From Acetobacterium wieringae (GTDB taxonomy: Bacteria; Bacillota; Clostridia; Eubacteriales; Eubacteriaceae), in assembly GCF_001766835.1 (NCBI RefSeq), contig NZ_LKEU01000039.1, forward strand, positions 1-64,000: a DNA stretch of 64,000 bases, written 5' to 3'. Both the position numbers and the translations under genes were made by a program. Of the stretch, positions 38,095-46,590 are shown in pieces (the stretch's first letter is position 1; each line of letters begins with the position of its first letter). Under the pieces are notes generated by a model. It saw nothing but the letters and a program-made list of their open reading frames with translations. It ran no database searches and had not been told where the DNA came from.

Positions 38095-38166
38095 TGCAAC
38101 TGGCTGTCATATAAATAATTACTTAGACCCTAAAGCTTTGCGTCCTTACCTTTCGATAAGTTTGCT
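38095..38166 (-). ncRNA. c-di-GMP-I (GEMM-I) riboswitch aptamer, copy 1
   Basis: The first-transcribed copy. It has the same ordered landmarks as copy 2: GCAAAC, the GAAA-capped hairpin, GACGCAAAGCTT, AGGGTCTAA and GACAGCCAGTTGC. It differs from copy 2 at four positions, in the variable arm, the P2 region and the base of P1. It begins about 20 bases after the -10 element at 38185-38190 and ends in its own terminator. The two copies start 164 bases apart. Confidence 0.85.
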
Positions 38167-38184
38167 AAATATTCTATTGGCATC

Positions 38185-38213
38185 ATGATAAGGCATATAT
38201 TATCAATTGTCAA
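38185..38213 (-). promoter_or_regulatory. Sigma-A promoter of the riboswitch-Tad transcript
   Basis: The minus strand has TTGACA, exactly 17 bases and TATCAT, placing the transcript start a few bases before aptamer copy 1. The remaining bases to 38587 are a very AT-rich gap of about 370 bases in which I see no gene or recognisable RNA. Confidence 0.8.
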
Positions 38214-38612
38214 GTGAATATTTTGCGAATTATTTTTTTTATTATATTTGCAGCAGTAATATTTTGCTCAAAATACTTTAGATTACTGCTGACATTAAAT
38301 ATAAGATATTCATTATATGCGCCGATGTTTCTTGTGCATCACTCGACTTTTGATTAATATTGTTGTGCAATTTTGTGATATTATTATCAATCATCAATTG
38401 TATTATAATAATCTAATGTTGCAGCCGTTTTTTTGATGATCAATGTTATTTCGCGAAAACTGTTAATCAATATAAAGTCAATGCTTAAAATATTGTATGT
38501 TGATTTATGCGGTATAATATTTAAATATGAGCTTTGTAGTCAGCCATAAAAACCAATAATAATTCCTTAATAAATGTTTAAAAATAATTGACAGCTGCTC
38601 CGAATTGTGATA

Positions 38613-38640
38613 AGTTATAATCAGTTAGATATAACTAACA
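38613..38640 (+). promoter_or_regulatory. Palindromic operator candidate upstream of the DUF2325 gene
   Basis: AGTTATAATCAGTTAGATAT followed by AACTAACA contains two overlapping inverted repeats: AGTTATA with TATAACT, and GTTAG with CTAAC. The AGTTA half-sites are 10 bases apart, one helical turn. A -35 TTGACA at 38588-38593 puts a weak -10 (TAAGTT) at 38611-38616, so a repressor here would cover the promoter. The regulator is unknown; an iron-responsive one is possible. Confidence 0.45.
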
Positions 38641-38661
38641 CAAGGGGATGGAGGGCACCAA

Positions 38662-39000
38662 ATGAGCATTGTTATTATTGGCGGAAATGATCGCATGATT
38701 TATCAATATAAAGATTTATGCAAAGAATATGATTGTCGGGCTAAGGTTTTCACCCAAATGCAGGGTGCAATGAAAAAAAAAATCGGCGTCCCAGATTTGA
38801 TTGTATTATTTACTGGGACGGTTTCGCATAAAATGGTAAACTGTGCGACCGATGAGGCAAAAAGACTAAATTTGCCCCTGGCACGGTCACATAGCAGCAG
38901 TTTGGCTGCATTACGAAACATTCTGGAGGAGCATTGTGCTCAATGTAAGAATTGCGATGGCTGTGTTTTAAAATCGCATACCCGGAAGATGTCGTCATGA
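38662..39000 (+). CDS. DUF2325 domain protein
   Basis: A 112-residue cytosolic protein that matches DUF2325: MSIVIIGGNDRMIYQYKDLC, a central hydrophobic VPDLIVLFTGTVSHKM segment, ARSHSSSLAALRNIL, and a cysteine cluster CAQCKNCDGC near the C-terminus that could bind a metal or iron-sulfur centre. The function of the family is unknown to me. A GGAGG site precedes the ATG. It overlaps the next gene by four bases (ATGA), so the two are translationally coupled. Confidence 0.8.
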   Translation: MSIVIIGGNDRMIYQYKDLCKEYDCRAKVFTQMQGAMKKKIGVPDLIVLFTGTVSHKMVNCATDEAKRLNLPLARSHSSSLAALRNILEEHCAQCKNCDGCVLKSHTRKMSS

Positions 39001-39554
39001 ACAAGTTCGAGAGAGAATTGATACGCCACTGTTCGCCTACATTAGCCGGAATGAAAACTGGTAATTTATTCAGTTATCCATTTACCAGCTATTGCCAACT
39101 CGCAGAGCAGCTGGAGCAGTGTAATAATACGTTGAATGCTCGTGGGGTTTATCTGGAGGTACTGAGGATAAATGCCAGTCGGGTTTTAATCTATGTTTAT
39201 CGTCAAAGTCGACTGCTCAAAGACTTTTCATGTCCGCGGGTGGACAGCTTTCTTCAGGACATTGGTTATCGTACCGAGGATTTGAAATCTTGTCTGGAAT
39301 TTTTATCCAAGCGGATTCAAGATTCCAGCGAATTTCCCCACGAGATTGGCTTGTTTTTAAGTTATCAGTTTGAAGATGTTCAGGGATTTATCGAGCATGA
39401 AGGAAAAAATTGTAAATATTGTGGTTGTTGGAAAGTATATTGCAATGAAAACGAAGCAATCAAACTTTTCAACAAATATAAAAAATGTACGCAAGCTTAC
39501 TATCGACGATTGCTCAGTGGGTCATCACTTAGGAGATTGACTGTTGCTGCCTAA
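38997..39554 (+). CDS. DUF3793 family protein
   Basis: A 185-residue protein resembling DUF3793: HCSPTLAGMKTGNLFSYPF near the N-terminus, a central SRVLIYVYRQSRL segment, HEIGLFLSYQFEDVQGFIEH, and a cysteine patch CKYCGCWKVYC near residue 155. Such proteins often lie near flavodoxin or iron-related genes in Clostridia, but the function is unknown. I start it at the ATG at 38997, which overlaps the stop of the DUF2325 gene and has GGAAG upstream. Confidence 0.75.
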   Translation: MNKFERELIRHCSPTLAGMKTGNLFSYPFTSYCQLAEQLEQCNNTLNARGVYLEVLRINASRVLIYVYRQSRLLKDFSCPRVDSFLQDIGYRTEDLKSCLEFLSKRIQDSSEFPHEIGLFLSYQFEDVQGFIEHEGKNCKYCGCWKVYCNENEAIKLFNKYKKCTQAYYRRLLSGSSLRRLTVAA

Positions 39555-39586
39555 CTAAAAATTTGACTGTTGTAATTGCTCTGTCA

Positions 39587-39625
39587 AAGGCCATCCATTT
39601 GCTATTGGCAAAAATGGATGGCCTT
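39587..39625. terminator. Convergent hairpin between the DUF3793 and GGDEF-EAL genes
   Basis: A perfect 14-bp inverted repeat (AAGGCCATCCATTT with AAATGGATGGCCTT) with an 11-base loop. It lies between two convergent genes and probably ends transcription from both sides, although the T runs are short. Confidence 0.65.
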
Positions 39626-39661
39626 CTTAAATAATTTTGTTTTTATCAATGATTTATGGGT

Positions 39662-42589
39662 TTAATTTTCATCAGTTATTTCAAAGATATGATTAAAAAT
39701 ATTTTCTATCGCTGCTGAATCCAGCGGTTTACTGAAAAGATAGCCCTGAATATAGTCACAACCGCCACGCTTTAATTGCCAATATTGATCCCAATCTTCA
39801 ATCCCCTCTGCGGTGATTTCTAGCTTTAGACTATGTGCCAATGAAATTAGACTATCCATGACCTGATTGTTTTTGAGGTTTAGAAACTTATCATTGATGG
39901 ATTTATCCAATTTAACCTTATCCACTGGTATATATGTCAGGTAATTCAGAGACGAATAGCCGGTACCAAAGTCATCCAGGGCGATTTTGAAACCAGCATC
40001 TTTTAATCCCTGCAAAAAAGACATCGTTTCAGTATCATTCTCCAGCAGAATGCTTTCTGTAATTTCGATTTCAATCATTTCTGGTTTAACTGCATGAGTC
40101 CTTATGAGTTGTCCCAGATACGCGATAAAATTTTTATCCTTCAATTGTTTACTGGAATAATTAATCGCAATTATTTTTTCTCCGAGCCCCATATCTCGCC
40201 ACTTCGCAAATTGTTCAATCGCAGATTTAGCTACCCAACGCCCAATATTAATAATCAGCCCCGTATCTTCTGCAACTGGGATAAATTGATCTGGTTGGAT
40301 ATTATGATCTTTAAATCGCAATAATGCTTCGAACCCATGGATTTGAGCTGAGCACAAGTCGACTTGCGGCTGATAGAGAAGTTTGAAGCCATCTGTTTCT
40401 AAGGCTTCTCGAATAATCGCTTCTATTTCGATTCGGGTATTTATAATGTCTTTCATTTCAGAGTAATAAAAGATGTAGTTGTTTTTACCGCTATGTTTAA
40501 CATGATACATCGCTGTATCGGCATTCATTATAATTTGATTGATGTCACAACTGTCTTCCGGAAAACAGGTTAAGCCCATACTGATATTGATATTATTGGC
40601 TTTGCCGTTGAGTACAAATGCTTTATCAAAGGCTGCTTTTATAATTTGAGCGAAATTTTCAACTTCTTGCGTTCCATTAACATTTTTTATTAAAATCAGG
40701 AACTCATCTCCGCCAAAACGGGAAACAAACGTCTTTTCATTGGAAAGGTCACTGAGTCGATGAGCAATCATTTTTAAGATCTCATCACCATAGACATGTC
40801 CCTGGGTATCATTGATCGCTTTAAAGTTATCGATATCAAACAATAAAACGGCGCCAGGTTTGCCAGATTCCAGTGCATCCGCAAGTTTTACTAAAAAGCT
40901 CATTCGATTTGGCAAATCGGTTAAAAAATCATGGGTAGCAAGGTATTCAATATAGTCCTCCTGTTCCTTCATTCGTGTCGTGTCCATGAGAATTCCATGA
41001 ATTTGTTTAATAAGACCATTGCCCTGTGATATTCCTCTGCCCCGGAATAGTAGCCATTTTACTTTATTATTCTCATCGTTAATGGGAATCTGAATATCAA
41101 TTTCATTTTTACGCCCAGCACAGTAGGACTGTATTTCGGATAATAATCTGTTTTTGTGTTCCGGATCGGTTAATCGACTCAATAAATCTTCAAATTTTTC
41201 GTTTTCATTGGGGATTCGACTGACATAAGAAAAGTTATCAGATATCAGAATTTCATTAGTATCTAAATCCAATTCCCAAACTGCACTATTTGTAATTTCT
41301 GTCGCAATGGCATATTTCTGATTCAGGATTCCGACTTCTTTGAGACTTTTTTCAATGACCTCATACTGAGATCTCAATTTGTCTTCAGTTTTTTCAAGAT
41401 GATCATTGGTTATTTTTAGACTCTCATAACTTTCCTGTAATTGTTTTTGAATGGCACGTCGTTTTAAATTATCGACGATAAGAATTAATGAAACAGTCAA
41501 AAGAAAAAGTATCAGAACCCCGATGCTAACAAAAATTTCCCGATATTTTTCCAGAGGCGAGGGTTCTTTATTAATTAATACAGCATTTTTGGGAATCAGC
41601 GACTCGGGAATATTGAATTTTTTAATGAGATCATAATCAAATATATAGTAATAGGGTGTATCCTCAATAAGACCCATTGATTCCACGGACTTGCCATTTA
41701 ATATATCCATGATTAAATTGCCAGAGATCCGTCCAAAGGCCTCGTAGTCAATCAGTTTTCCGCCCAATATGCCTTCACCAATTCCGCCAATACTGGTTCG
41801 ATAGACCGGTATGGTGGTATTATCTTTCAAAAACTGATACTGATCGTTTAAGTCTTTGACAACACCGTTTTTGTCCTGGTTCATACTCAGGTATAAAAGA
41901 ATTGCATCGTCATTAAGATTTTTAAGCACTTCCCCAAACTCAGCAAAGGTATAATCCGATACGTTTAAGACCCGAAAATCAAGATCACTAAATTCACTTT
42001 GAGTGGCCAGAAATTGCCCCTGATCACCTTGTCCGGTCAGGGATGAGTCCACAATACCAATAACTTGAGAAGCTTTAGGATTGAATTTTTTGGCGATTTT
42101 AATCGTTTCGACCATTGAAAATTTCTCGAACATTCCAGTAAAGTAAGGGCTTTCGGCCGCAACTTTCCCCCGCTCGAAATCATTAATTCCGAAAAACACC
42201 ACCGGTATTTGGGGAAACAGCGTATCGTGATGATCGATTATAAACTGTAAGGCATTATCATCCCCAACGAGCACGGCGTCATAAGGCGGCAGATTTTTTA
42301 ATTTATAAGCTAGATTTTCATAAAACAGTTGTTTATTCTCTGCAGTATCAAGCCGCTTTGTATCCATATATTCAATATCCAGACTGACTTTCTCATCAAG
42401 CGCAGACTGAATCCCCTTAATTTGCAGCGGAACCGTTGGAAAATTTTCACTGTATGAACTGATAAACAACACCCGCTTATTCTCATTAAGGGCATGGCCA
42501 ATCATTGGAAAATAGAACAATAAAACCAGGCTCGTAAAAACAACTCCCCATATTGCTGTAATGGTGATTTTTTTTAAATGATTTCTCAT
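39662..42589 (-). CDS. Membrane sensor with GGDEF and EAL domains (c-di-GMP turnover)
   Basis: A 975-residue signalling protein. Order: membrane segment (about 11-31); extracellular ABC-type solute-binding-like sensor (about 35-330); second membrane segment (about 350-370); coiled coil; PAS-like domain (about 420-540); GGDEF domain with RFGGDEFLIL and DIDNFKAINDTQGH; EAL domain with EALLRF, EIEITESILLE, ALDDFGTGYSSL and TAEGIED. Catalytic motifs of both a diguanylate cyclase and a phosphodiesterase look intact, so net activity cannot be read from sequence. The RxxD product-inhibition site is not at its usual place five residues before GGDEF. It lies near the c-di-GMP riboswitches. Confidence 0.92.
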   Translation of the reverse strand: MRNHLKKITITAIWGVVFTSLVLLFYFPMIGHALNENKRVLFISSYSENFPTVPLQIKGIQSALDEKVSLDIEYMDTKRLDTAENKQLFYENLAYKLKNLPPYDAVLVGDDNALQFIIDHHDTLFPQIPVVFFGINDFERGKVAAESPYFTGMFEKFSMVETIKIAKKFNPKASQVIGIVDSSLTGQGDQGQFLATQSEFSDLDFRVLNVSDYTFAEFGEVLKNLNDDAILLYLSMNQDKNGVVKDLNDQYQFLKDNTTIPVYRTSIGGIGEGILGGKLIDYEAFGRISGNLIMDILNGKSVESMGLIEDTPYYYIFDYDLIKKFNIPESLIPKNAVLINKEPSPLEKYREIFVSIGVLILFLLTVSLILIVDNLKRRAIQKQLQESYESLKITNDHLEKTEDKLRSQYEVIEKSLKEVGILNQKYAIATEITNSAVWELDLDTNEILISDNFSYVSRIPNENEKFEDLLSRLTDPEHKNRLLSEIQSYCAGRKNEIDIQIPINDENNKVKWLLFRGRGISQGNGLIKQIHGILMDTTRMKEQEDYIEYLATHDFLTDLPNRMSFLVKLADALESGKPGAVLLFDIDNFKAINDTQGHVYGDEILKMIAHRLSDLSNEKTFVSRFGGDEFLILIKNVNGTQEVENFAQIIKAAFDKAFVLNGKANNINISMGLTCFPEDSCDINQIIMNADTAMYHVKHSGKNNYIFYYSEMKDIINTRIEIEAIIREALETDGFKLLYQPQVDLCSAQIHGFEALLRFKDHNIQPDQFIPVAEDTGLIINIGRWVAKSAIEQFAKWRDMGLGEKIIAINYSSKQLKDKNFIAYLGQLIRTHAVKPEMIEIEITESILLENDTETMSFLQGLKDAGFKIALDDFGTGYSSLNYLTYIPVDKVKLDKSINDKFLNLKNNQVMDSLISLAHSLKLEITAEGIEDWDQYWQLKRGGCDYIQGYLFSKPLDSAAIENIFNHIFEITDEN

Positions 42590-42614
42590 GGTGAGCTCTC
42601 CTTTACTTCGATCA

Positions 42615-42626
42615 ATTCGTACGAAT
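42615..42626. promoter_or_regulatory. 12-bp perfect palindrome upstream of the GGDEF-EAL gene
   Basis: ATTCGTACGAAT is a perfect palindrome about 25 bases before the start codon. It may be an operator; no promoter hexamers were convincing nearby. Confidence 0.3.
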
Positions 42627-42678
42627 CCGGTACAGATAAGGATTTGATAATTTCTAAACTTCGATACGATGCATAATT

Positions 42679-43857
42679 CTATTGCGGCTTATTTAAAACA
42701 AATCGACGACTCATTGCAAATACTACTGCCAATAGCAGCAAGCAAAGTGATGCGATCATAAACTTGATACTTATATCACTGTCAGGGATCTGGAGCGATA
42801 TCCAATCAAAGATTAAGGGTGAGACAAACATTCCTAAATTGACCGCTGCCGTTACCAATGCAATGGCAGTGGATTGATTCTCTTTTCTTACTACGTTGGC
42901 GGCCAGATAAATTCCTGTTGGCATAACAACACCAATTCCAAATCCGATAAAAAGAGCGGCAACACAGATACTGACTAACGATCCCAGAAAAAATATTAGG
43001 CTCATCCCCAGTCCCACAACTGCGATTCCGACGGTTATTGTCATTGTTTTTAGGCGGTGGATGATATGGCTGTAACGAAAACCGGTGATCATTCCGGCTG
43101 CTGATATCAGGGTGTTGATGATACCGCTAAGCGTCGCATCCCCATAGCCCTTGCTCACCACCAGCAGCGCTATGTTAGTCTGAAAAACAAAAAAGCAGCT
43201 GCCAAATAAAAAGATGATCAGGGCAATAAAATAGACGGTACCATTTAGTTTTTCAGTACGATTTCTTGCTTTTAGTTGGGTCGCTGGAAGCGGCTGATCA
43301 TGGGGCAAATATTTTATGACAATCACAAGAACCGGTAGAAAAGCCAGATAAACCAGATAAGCTCCATTCCATTTTATATTAGCCAGCAAACCGGAAGTAA
43401 ACAACAGCACCATACTACCGCCATTAAGAAAAGCCGATTGGAGTCCCATCATCGCCCCGCTTTCTTCGCCAGAAAAATAAACGGTGATTAAGGCCAGAGT
43501 TATTGTTGCATTAATTCCTTGACCGACACCAATCAAAACACTGGAAAGCCATAAATATTCAATCGCCAGCGGCCCCAGTATCAATCCCATCAATCCACCA
43601 GAGAGCCCGCAAGTTAGACTAAAAATCACAAGACTCTTTTTTGAGATCCGCATTGAGAGTGGACCTGCAGCAAATGCAAAAATCACCCCCAATAACGCCG
43701 GTAGGGTCAAAACCATTTGAATCATGGTTTCTGACACATTGGGGTAATGCTGTTCGATATCGGCAAGAATGGCAGAAGCGGTCATTGATATCATTAAAAG
43801 TGATGCAACTGATAAAATAGCCAGTTTGATTCGTTTTTTCTCCAATTGCGACTCCAT
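42679..43857 (-). CDS. MFS transporter
   Basis: A 392-residue major facilitator superfamily protein with about twelve hydrophobic segments in two halves. The loop after segment 2 (GPLSMRISKKSLVIFSL) is a variant of the MFS signature. The closest general resemblance is to CynX/NimT or drug-resistance carriers, but the substrate is not predictable. Start uncertain: the ATG lacks a good ribosome site, whereas a TTG four codons later has GGAG at 6 bases. A promoter-like TTGATC, 17 bases, TATATT lies about 35-63 bases upstream. Confidence 0.85.
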   Translation of the reverse strand: MESQLEKKRIKLAILSVASLLMISMTASAILADIEQHYPNVSETMIQMVLTLPALLGVIFAFAAGPLSMRISKKSLVIFSLTCGLSGGLMGLILGPLAIEYLWLSSVLIGVGQGINATITLALITVYFSGEESGAMMGLQSAFLNGGSMVLLFTSGLLANIKWNGAYLVYLAFLPVLVIVIKYLPHDQPLPATQLKARNRTEKLNGTVYFIALIIFLFGSCFFVFQTNIALLVVSKGYGDATLSGIINTLISAAGMITGFRYSHIIHRLKTMTITVGIAVVGLGMSLIFFLGSLVSICVAALFIGFGIGVVMPTGIYLAANVVRKENQSTAIALVTAAVNLGMFVSPLIFDWISLQIPDSDISIKFMIASLCLLLLAVVFAMSRRFVLNKPQ

Positions 43858-44005
43858 ATCTCAGTACAAATTAGAATAGTATTTTAATATAATTCTTACC
43901 CCCGATAGGATCAAATATTCGAAGGTTCTAGCCTGATAATGCTTTTCATTTCGGATGATGACAATCGTTTTTCATAGCCCCCTTTCACTTAACCAGAAAT
44001 TAGTT

Positions 44006-44032
44006 AAAAAAAAGAGAGGTGCTCCCTCTCTT
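44006..44032 (-). terminator. Intrinsic terminator of the phosphatase-to-glyoxalase operon
   Basis: On the minus strand AGAGAGG and CCTCTCT pair around a 5-base loop and are followed by eight T, 16 bases after the glyoxalase-like stop codon. Confidence 0.85.
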
Positions 44033-44047
44033 ATCATGGCAAACTTT

Positions 44048-44440
44048 TTACTTCCGGATGATTTCAATTTTATAACCGTCCGGGTCAGTAATAAAATAAT
44101 ACCGGGGTTTACCATCGCCGCTTAAACCTTTTGGCTCAGTGGGTTGATAGCCTTTTGCGTCGTGCGCAGCCCATGATGCCTCAAGGTCATCAACCATGAC
44201 GGCTAAATGACCGTAGGCTGTACCCAAATCATAGGGAACAACCTGACCATAGTTATAGGTCAGTTCCAACTGATGACCGTTGGGATCGCCGTCGCCTAAA
44301 AACACCAGCGTAAACTCATAGGTCGGTTCGTCCCGTCGTCGTACTTCCTCAAATCCCAGCGCTTCTTTGTAAAACGCCAGAGAGCGGTTTAAATCCAATA
44401 CCCGAATCATTGTATGCGCCATTTTGTAGTTTCCCATCAT
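44048..44440 (-). CDS. Glyoxalase I-like VOC metalloenzyme
   Basis: A 130-residue vicinal-oxygen-chelate protein. The four glyoxalase I metal-ligand positions appear present: His in MAHTMIRV, Glu in HQLELTYN, His in YGHLAV and Glu in YKIEIIRK. It also carries LGFEEVRRRDEPTYEFTLVF. It may detoxify methylglyoxal through a thiol adduct. Two adjacent ATG codons follow AGGAG; the second has the better spacing. It is the last gene of the era-recO operon. Confidence 0.85.
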   Translation of the reverse strand: MMGNYKMAHTMIRVLDLNRSLAFYKEALGFEEVRRRDEPTYEFTLVFLGDGDPNGHQLELTYNYGQVVPYDLGTAYGHLAVMVDDLEASWAAHDAKGYQPTEPKGLSGDGKPRYYFITDPDGYKIEIIRK

Positions 44441-44482
44441 AATCTCCTTTTTAATTTATATTTTTCGTATTTTCCAACTGAT

Positions 44483-45235
44483 TTAGGGGTTGAGCATGGT
44501 TTTATAAAAAGCATAGGCTTTGGAAGATTTCCCGATGCAACAGCTGATATAATGATCCAGCAGATCACTAAGTTTTAGGGCTTCAGCTGGGTCGATCTCC
44601 CGGTCTTTGAGCTGTTTAATCGGTTGTTTTAAAAAGTCCCGGAGCAGTTCCAGCATGGCTGGGCTTAGCTTATAGAGATAGCCCGGGCTTTGTTCCCGGC
44701 AGTTACGGCAGACAACACCGCTTTGTTCAATACTGAAGTGGCTTAACGCCTGATCATGCTGACAACCCATGCACGTCTCCAGAACAGGACGATAGCCTAA
44801 GTAGCTAACCAGCTTCATTTGAAAGGCTCCGACCAGAACCAGGTCGTTTCTGGCTTTGCCACCAGAAATGTAGTACAACACATGGAGCAGTAATTTTAAT
44901 ATCTCTGGACTTTTCTGATAAAATTCGTAGGCGTTATACATCAAGTCCAGTAAATATGAAGCCAGGGCCATTTTGGTCAGATCATTCCGCAAGGGATAAA
45001 AGGCTTCAATTAAGTTCGACTGATTGATAATGCCAAAATTCTTGCCGGGATAATAGACAAATTCACTATAAGCAAAAATTTGAGTGCTGGCTAAATGGCC
45101 GCTTTTCTGGCGGCGAACGCCTCGGGCGATGCATTGGATCTTGCCCTCATCTTCGGTAAAAATGGTCAGAATCTTATCCTGTTCTTTGTAGGGCTGTTCC
45201 CTGATGACCAGGCCTTTTGTTTTAATCAGTGCCAT
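44483..45235 (-). CDS. recO: DNA repair protein RecO
   Basis: A recombination mediator that helps RecA displace single-strand binding protein with RecR and RecF. The 250-residue protein has an N-terminal OB fold (KGLVIREQPYKEQDKILTIF) and a helical C-terminal domain with the four-cysteine zinc site CMGCQHD...CRNC. GGAG lies four bases before the ATG. The era-recO order is standard in Firmicutes. Confidence 0.94.
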   Translation of the reverse strand: MALIKTKGLVIREQPYKEQDKILTIFTEDEGKIQCIARGVRRQKSGHLASTQIFAYSEFVYYPGKNFGIINQSNLIEAFYPLRNDLTKMALASYLLDLMYNAYEFYQKSPEILKLLLHVLYYISGGKARNDLVLVGAFQMKLVSYLGYRPVLETCMGCQHDQALSHFSIEQSGVVCRNCREQSPGYLYKLSPAMLELLRDFLKQPIKQLKDREIDPAEALKLSDLLDHYISCCIGKSSKAYAFYKTMLNP

Positions 45236-45255
45236 ATTGCTCCAAACGGAAAGAT

Positions 45256-46152
45256 TTATTCAAAATAGCCTAAATCTTTCAGATCAAAATTCTTATCCCG
45301 CCAATCCGTGCGAACCTTCACCCAAAGCTGCAGATTGATTTGGGTTTTGAGGAAAAATTCAATATCTTTACGGGCTTGTGAGCCAATCTTAGTCAGCATC
45401 GAGCCACCCTTGCCGATCAGGATGCCCTTGTGCGTTTTGCGCTCACAGAAAATGGTTGCTTCAATGTCAATGATATCCTTCCCTTTTCGGGGTTTCATGG
45501 CTGTCACTTCGACAGCAATACCGTGGGGAACCTCATCATTTAATAGGTTAAGGATCTTTTCTCGGATCAGCTCCTGGACAATCCAGCGTTCGGATTGATC
45601 AATAATCATATCAGCGGGGAAAAACATCGGACCCGGACTGAGCAGGTCGGTTATCAGATCCAGCAGTTCTTTAACACCATCTCCGGTAACCGCCGAAATC
45701 GGAATAATGGCTTTAAGGAAATCGTATTTTTGATATGCCGCAATGGTGATTAGCAGTTCTTCTTTGGGCAACAAATCAATTTTGTTGATGACTAAAACAA
45801 CCGGGGTCTTGCTGGCTCCCAGCTTCTCCAGAATATATTGATCGCCGGGCCCAATTTTTGTTTCGGGCTCAACCAGGTATAAAACCACATCCACATCAGC
45901 AACGGTATTTTCCGCCGCTTTTTGCATGTAGTCACCTAACCGGTTTTTGGGACGGTGCATTCCCGGAGTGTCAATAAAAACCATCTGGGCCTGCTCATCG
46001 GTATAAATACAACGAATTGCATTGCGGGTGGTTTGGGGTTTGGCCGAAGTAATCACCAGTTTCTCCCCCATAATATTATTAAGCAAGGTCGATTTTCCGA
46101 CATTCGGACGACCGACGATACTGATAAAGCCGGATTTAAAGTTTTTGTTCAT
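45256..46152 (-). CDS. era: GTPase Era
   Basis: An essential Ras-like GTPase that binds the 3' end of 16S rRNA in small-subunit assembly. The 298-residue protein has G1 GRPNVGKSTLLN, G3 IDTPGMH and G4 NKIDLL, plus a C-terminal KH domain with GKGGSMLTKIGSQARKDIE. It sits between the undecaprenol kinase gene and recO in a compact operon. Confidence 0.97.
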   Translation of the reverse strand: MNKNFKSGFISIVGRPNVGKSTLLNNIMGEKLVITSAKPQTTRNAIRCIYTDEQAQMVFIDTPGMHRPKNRLGDYMQKAAENTVADVDVVLYLVEPETKIGPGDQYILEKLGASKTPVVLVINKIDLLPKEELLITIAAYQKYDFLKAIIPISAVTGDGVKELLDLITDLLSPGPMFFPADMIIDQSERWIVQELIREKILNLLNDEVPHGIAVEVTAMKPRKGKDIIDIEATIFCERKTHKGILIGKGGSMLTKIGSQARKDIEFFLKTQINLQLWVKVRTDWRDKNFDLKDLGYFE

Positions 46153-46172
46153 GATTCACATTCTTTCTCTGG

Positions 46173-46556
46173 TTAAAAAAACCAATTGATAATTTTTGGT
46201 AAAAAGATAATCAGCCCCACGCATATTGACATGATGGCTGCTACCATTACGGCTCCGGCGGCGGTGTCTTTGGCAACCTTGGCCAGATGATGGTATTCTT
46301 CGGTATAAAGGTCCACCAGGGTTTCAATGGCGGTATTGATAATTTCGAGGATAAAAACAAAGCCAATTACAATCACCAACGCCAGCCATTCATAGTTTTC
46401 GATTTTAAAAACAAAACCGCAAGCCACTGCCAATAAACCGATGCCAAAGTGAATGCGCATATTCGGCTGGGTTTTGAGGGTGTATAAAATACCTTCAATG
46501 GCAAAAGAAAAACTCTTTTGTAGCTTTCGTCTGATCGTCCCCACCTCCTGATTCAT
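46173..46556 (-). CDS. dgkA: Undecaprenol/diacylglycerol kinase
   Basis: A small integral membrane kinase of 127 residues with three hydrophobic segments. The family signature is seen as EIINTAIETLVDLY and KVAKDTAAGAVMVAA. Gram-positive members phosphorylate undecaprenol for cell-wall lipid carrier recycling rather than diacylglycerol. The start is uncertain: AGGAGG lies inside the first codons and not before the ATG. It lies between ybeY and era, the usual position. Confidence 0.9.
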   Translation of the reverse strand: MNQEVGTIRRKLQKSFSFAIEGILYTLKTQPNMRIHFGIGLLAVACGFVFKIENYEWLALVIVIGFVFILEIINTAIETLVDLYTEEYHHLAKVAKDTAAGAVMVAAIMSICVGLIIFLPKIINWFF

Positions 46557-46590
46557 TTGATTGATGGAAGGATTCTAATTGAGCAAGGCT

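Noticed and set aside
38214..38587. Possible small genes or RNA in the AT-rich gap upstream of the riboswitch promoter
   Set aside because: Only very short frames without ribosome sites and scattered -10-like sequences are present; nothing can be supported.
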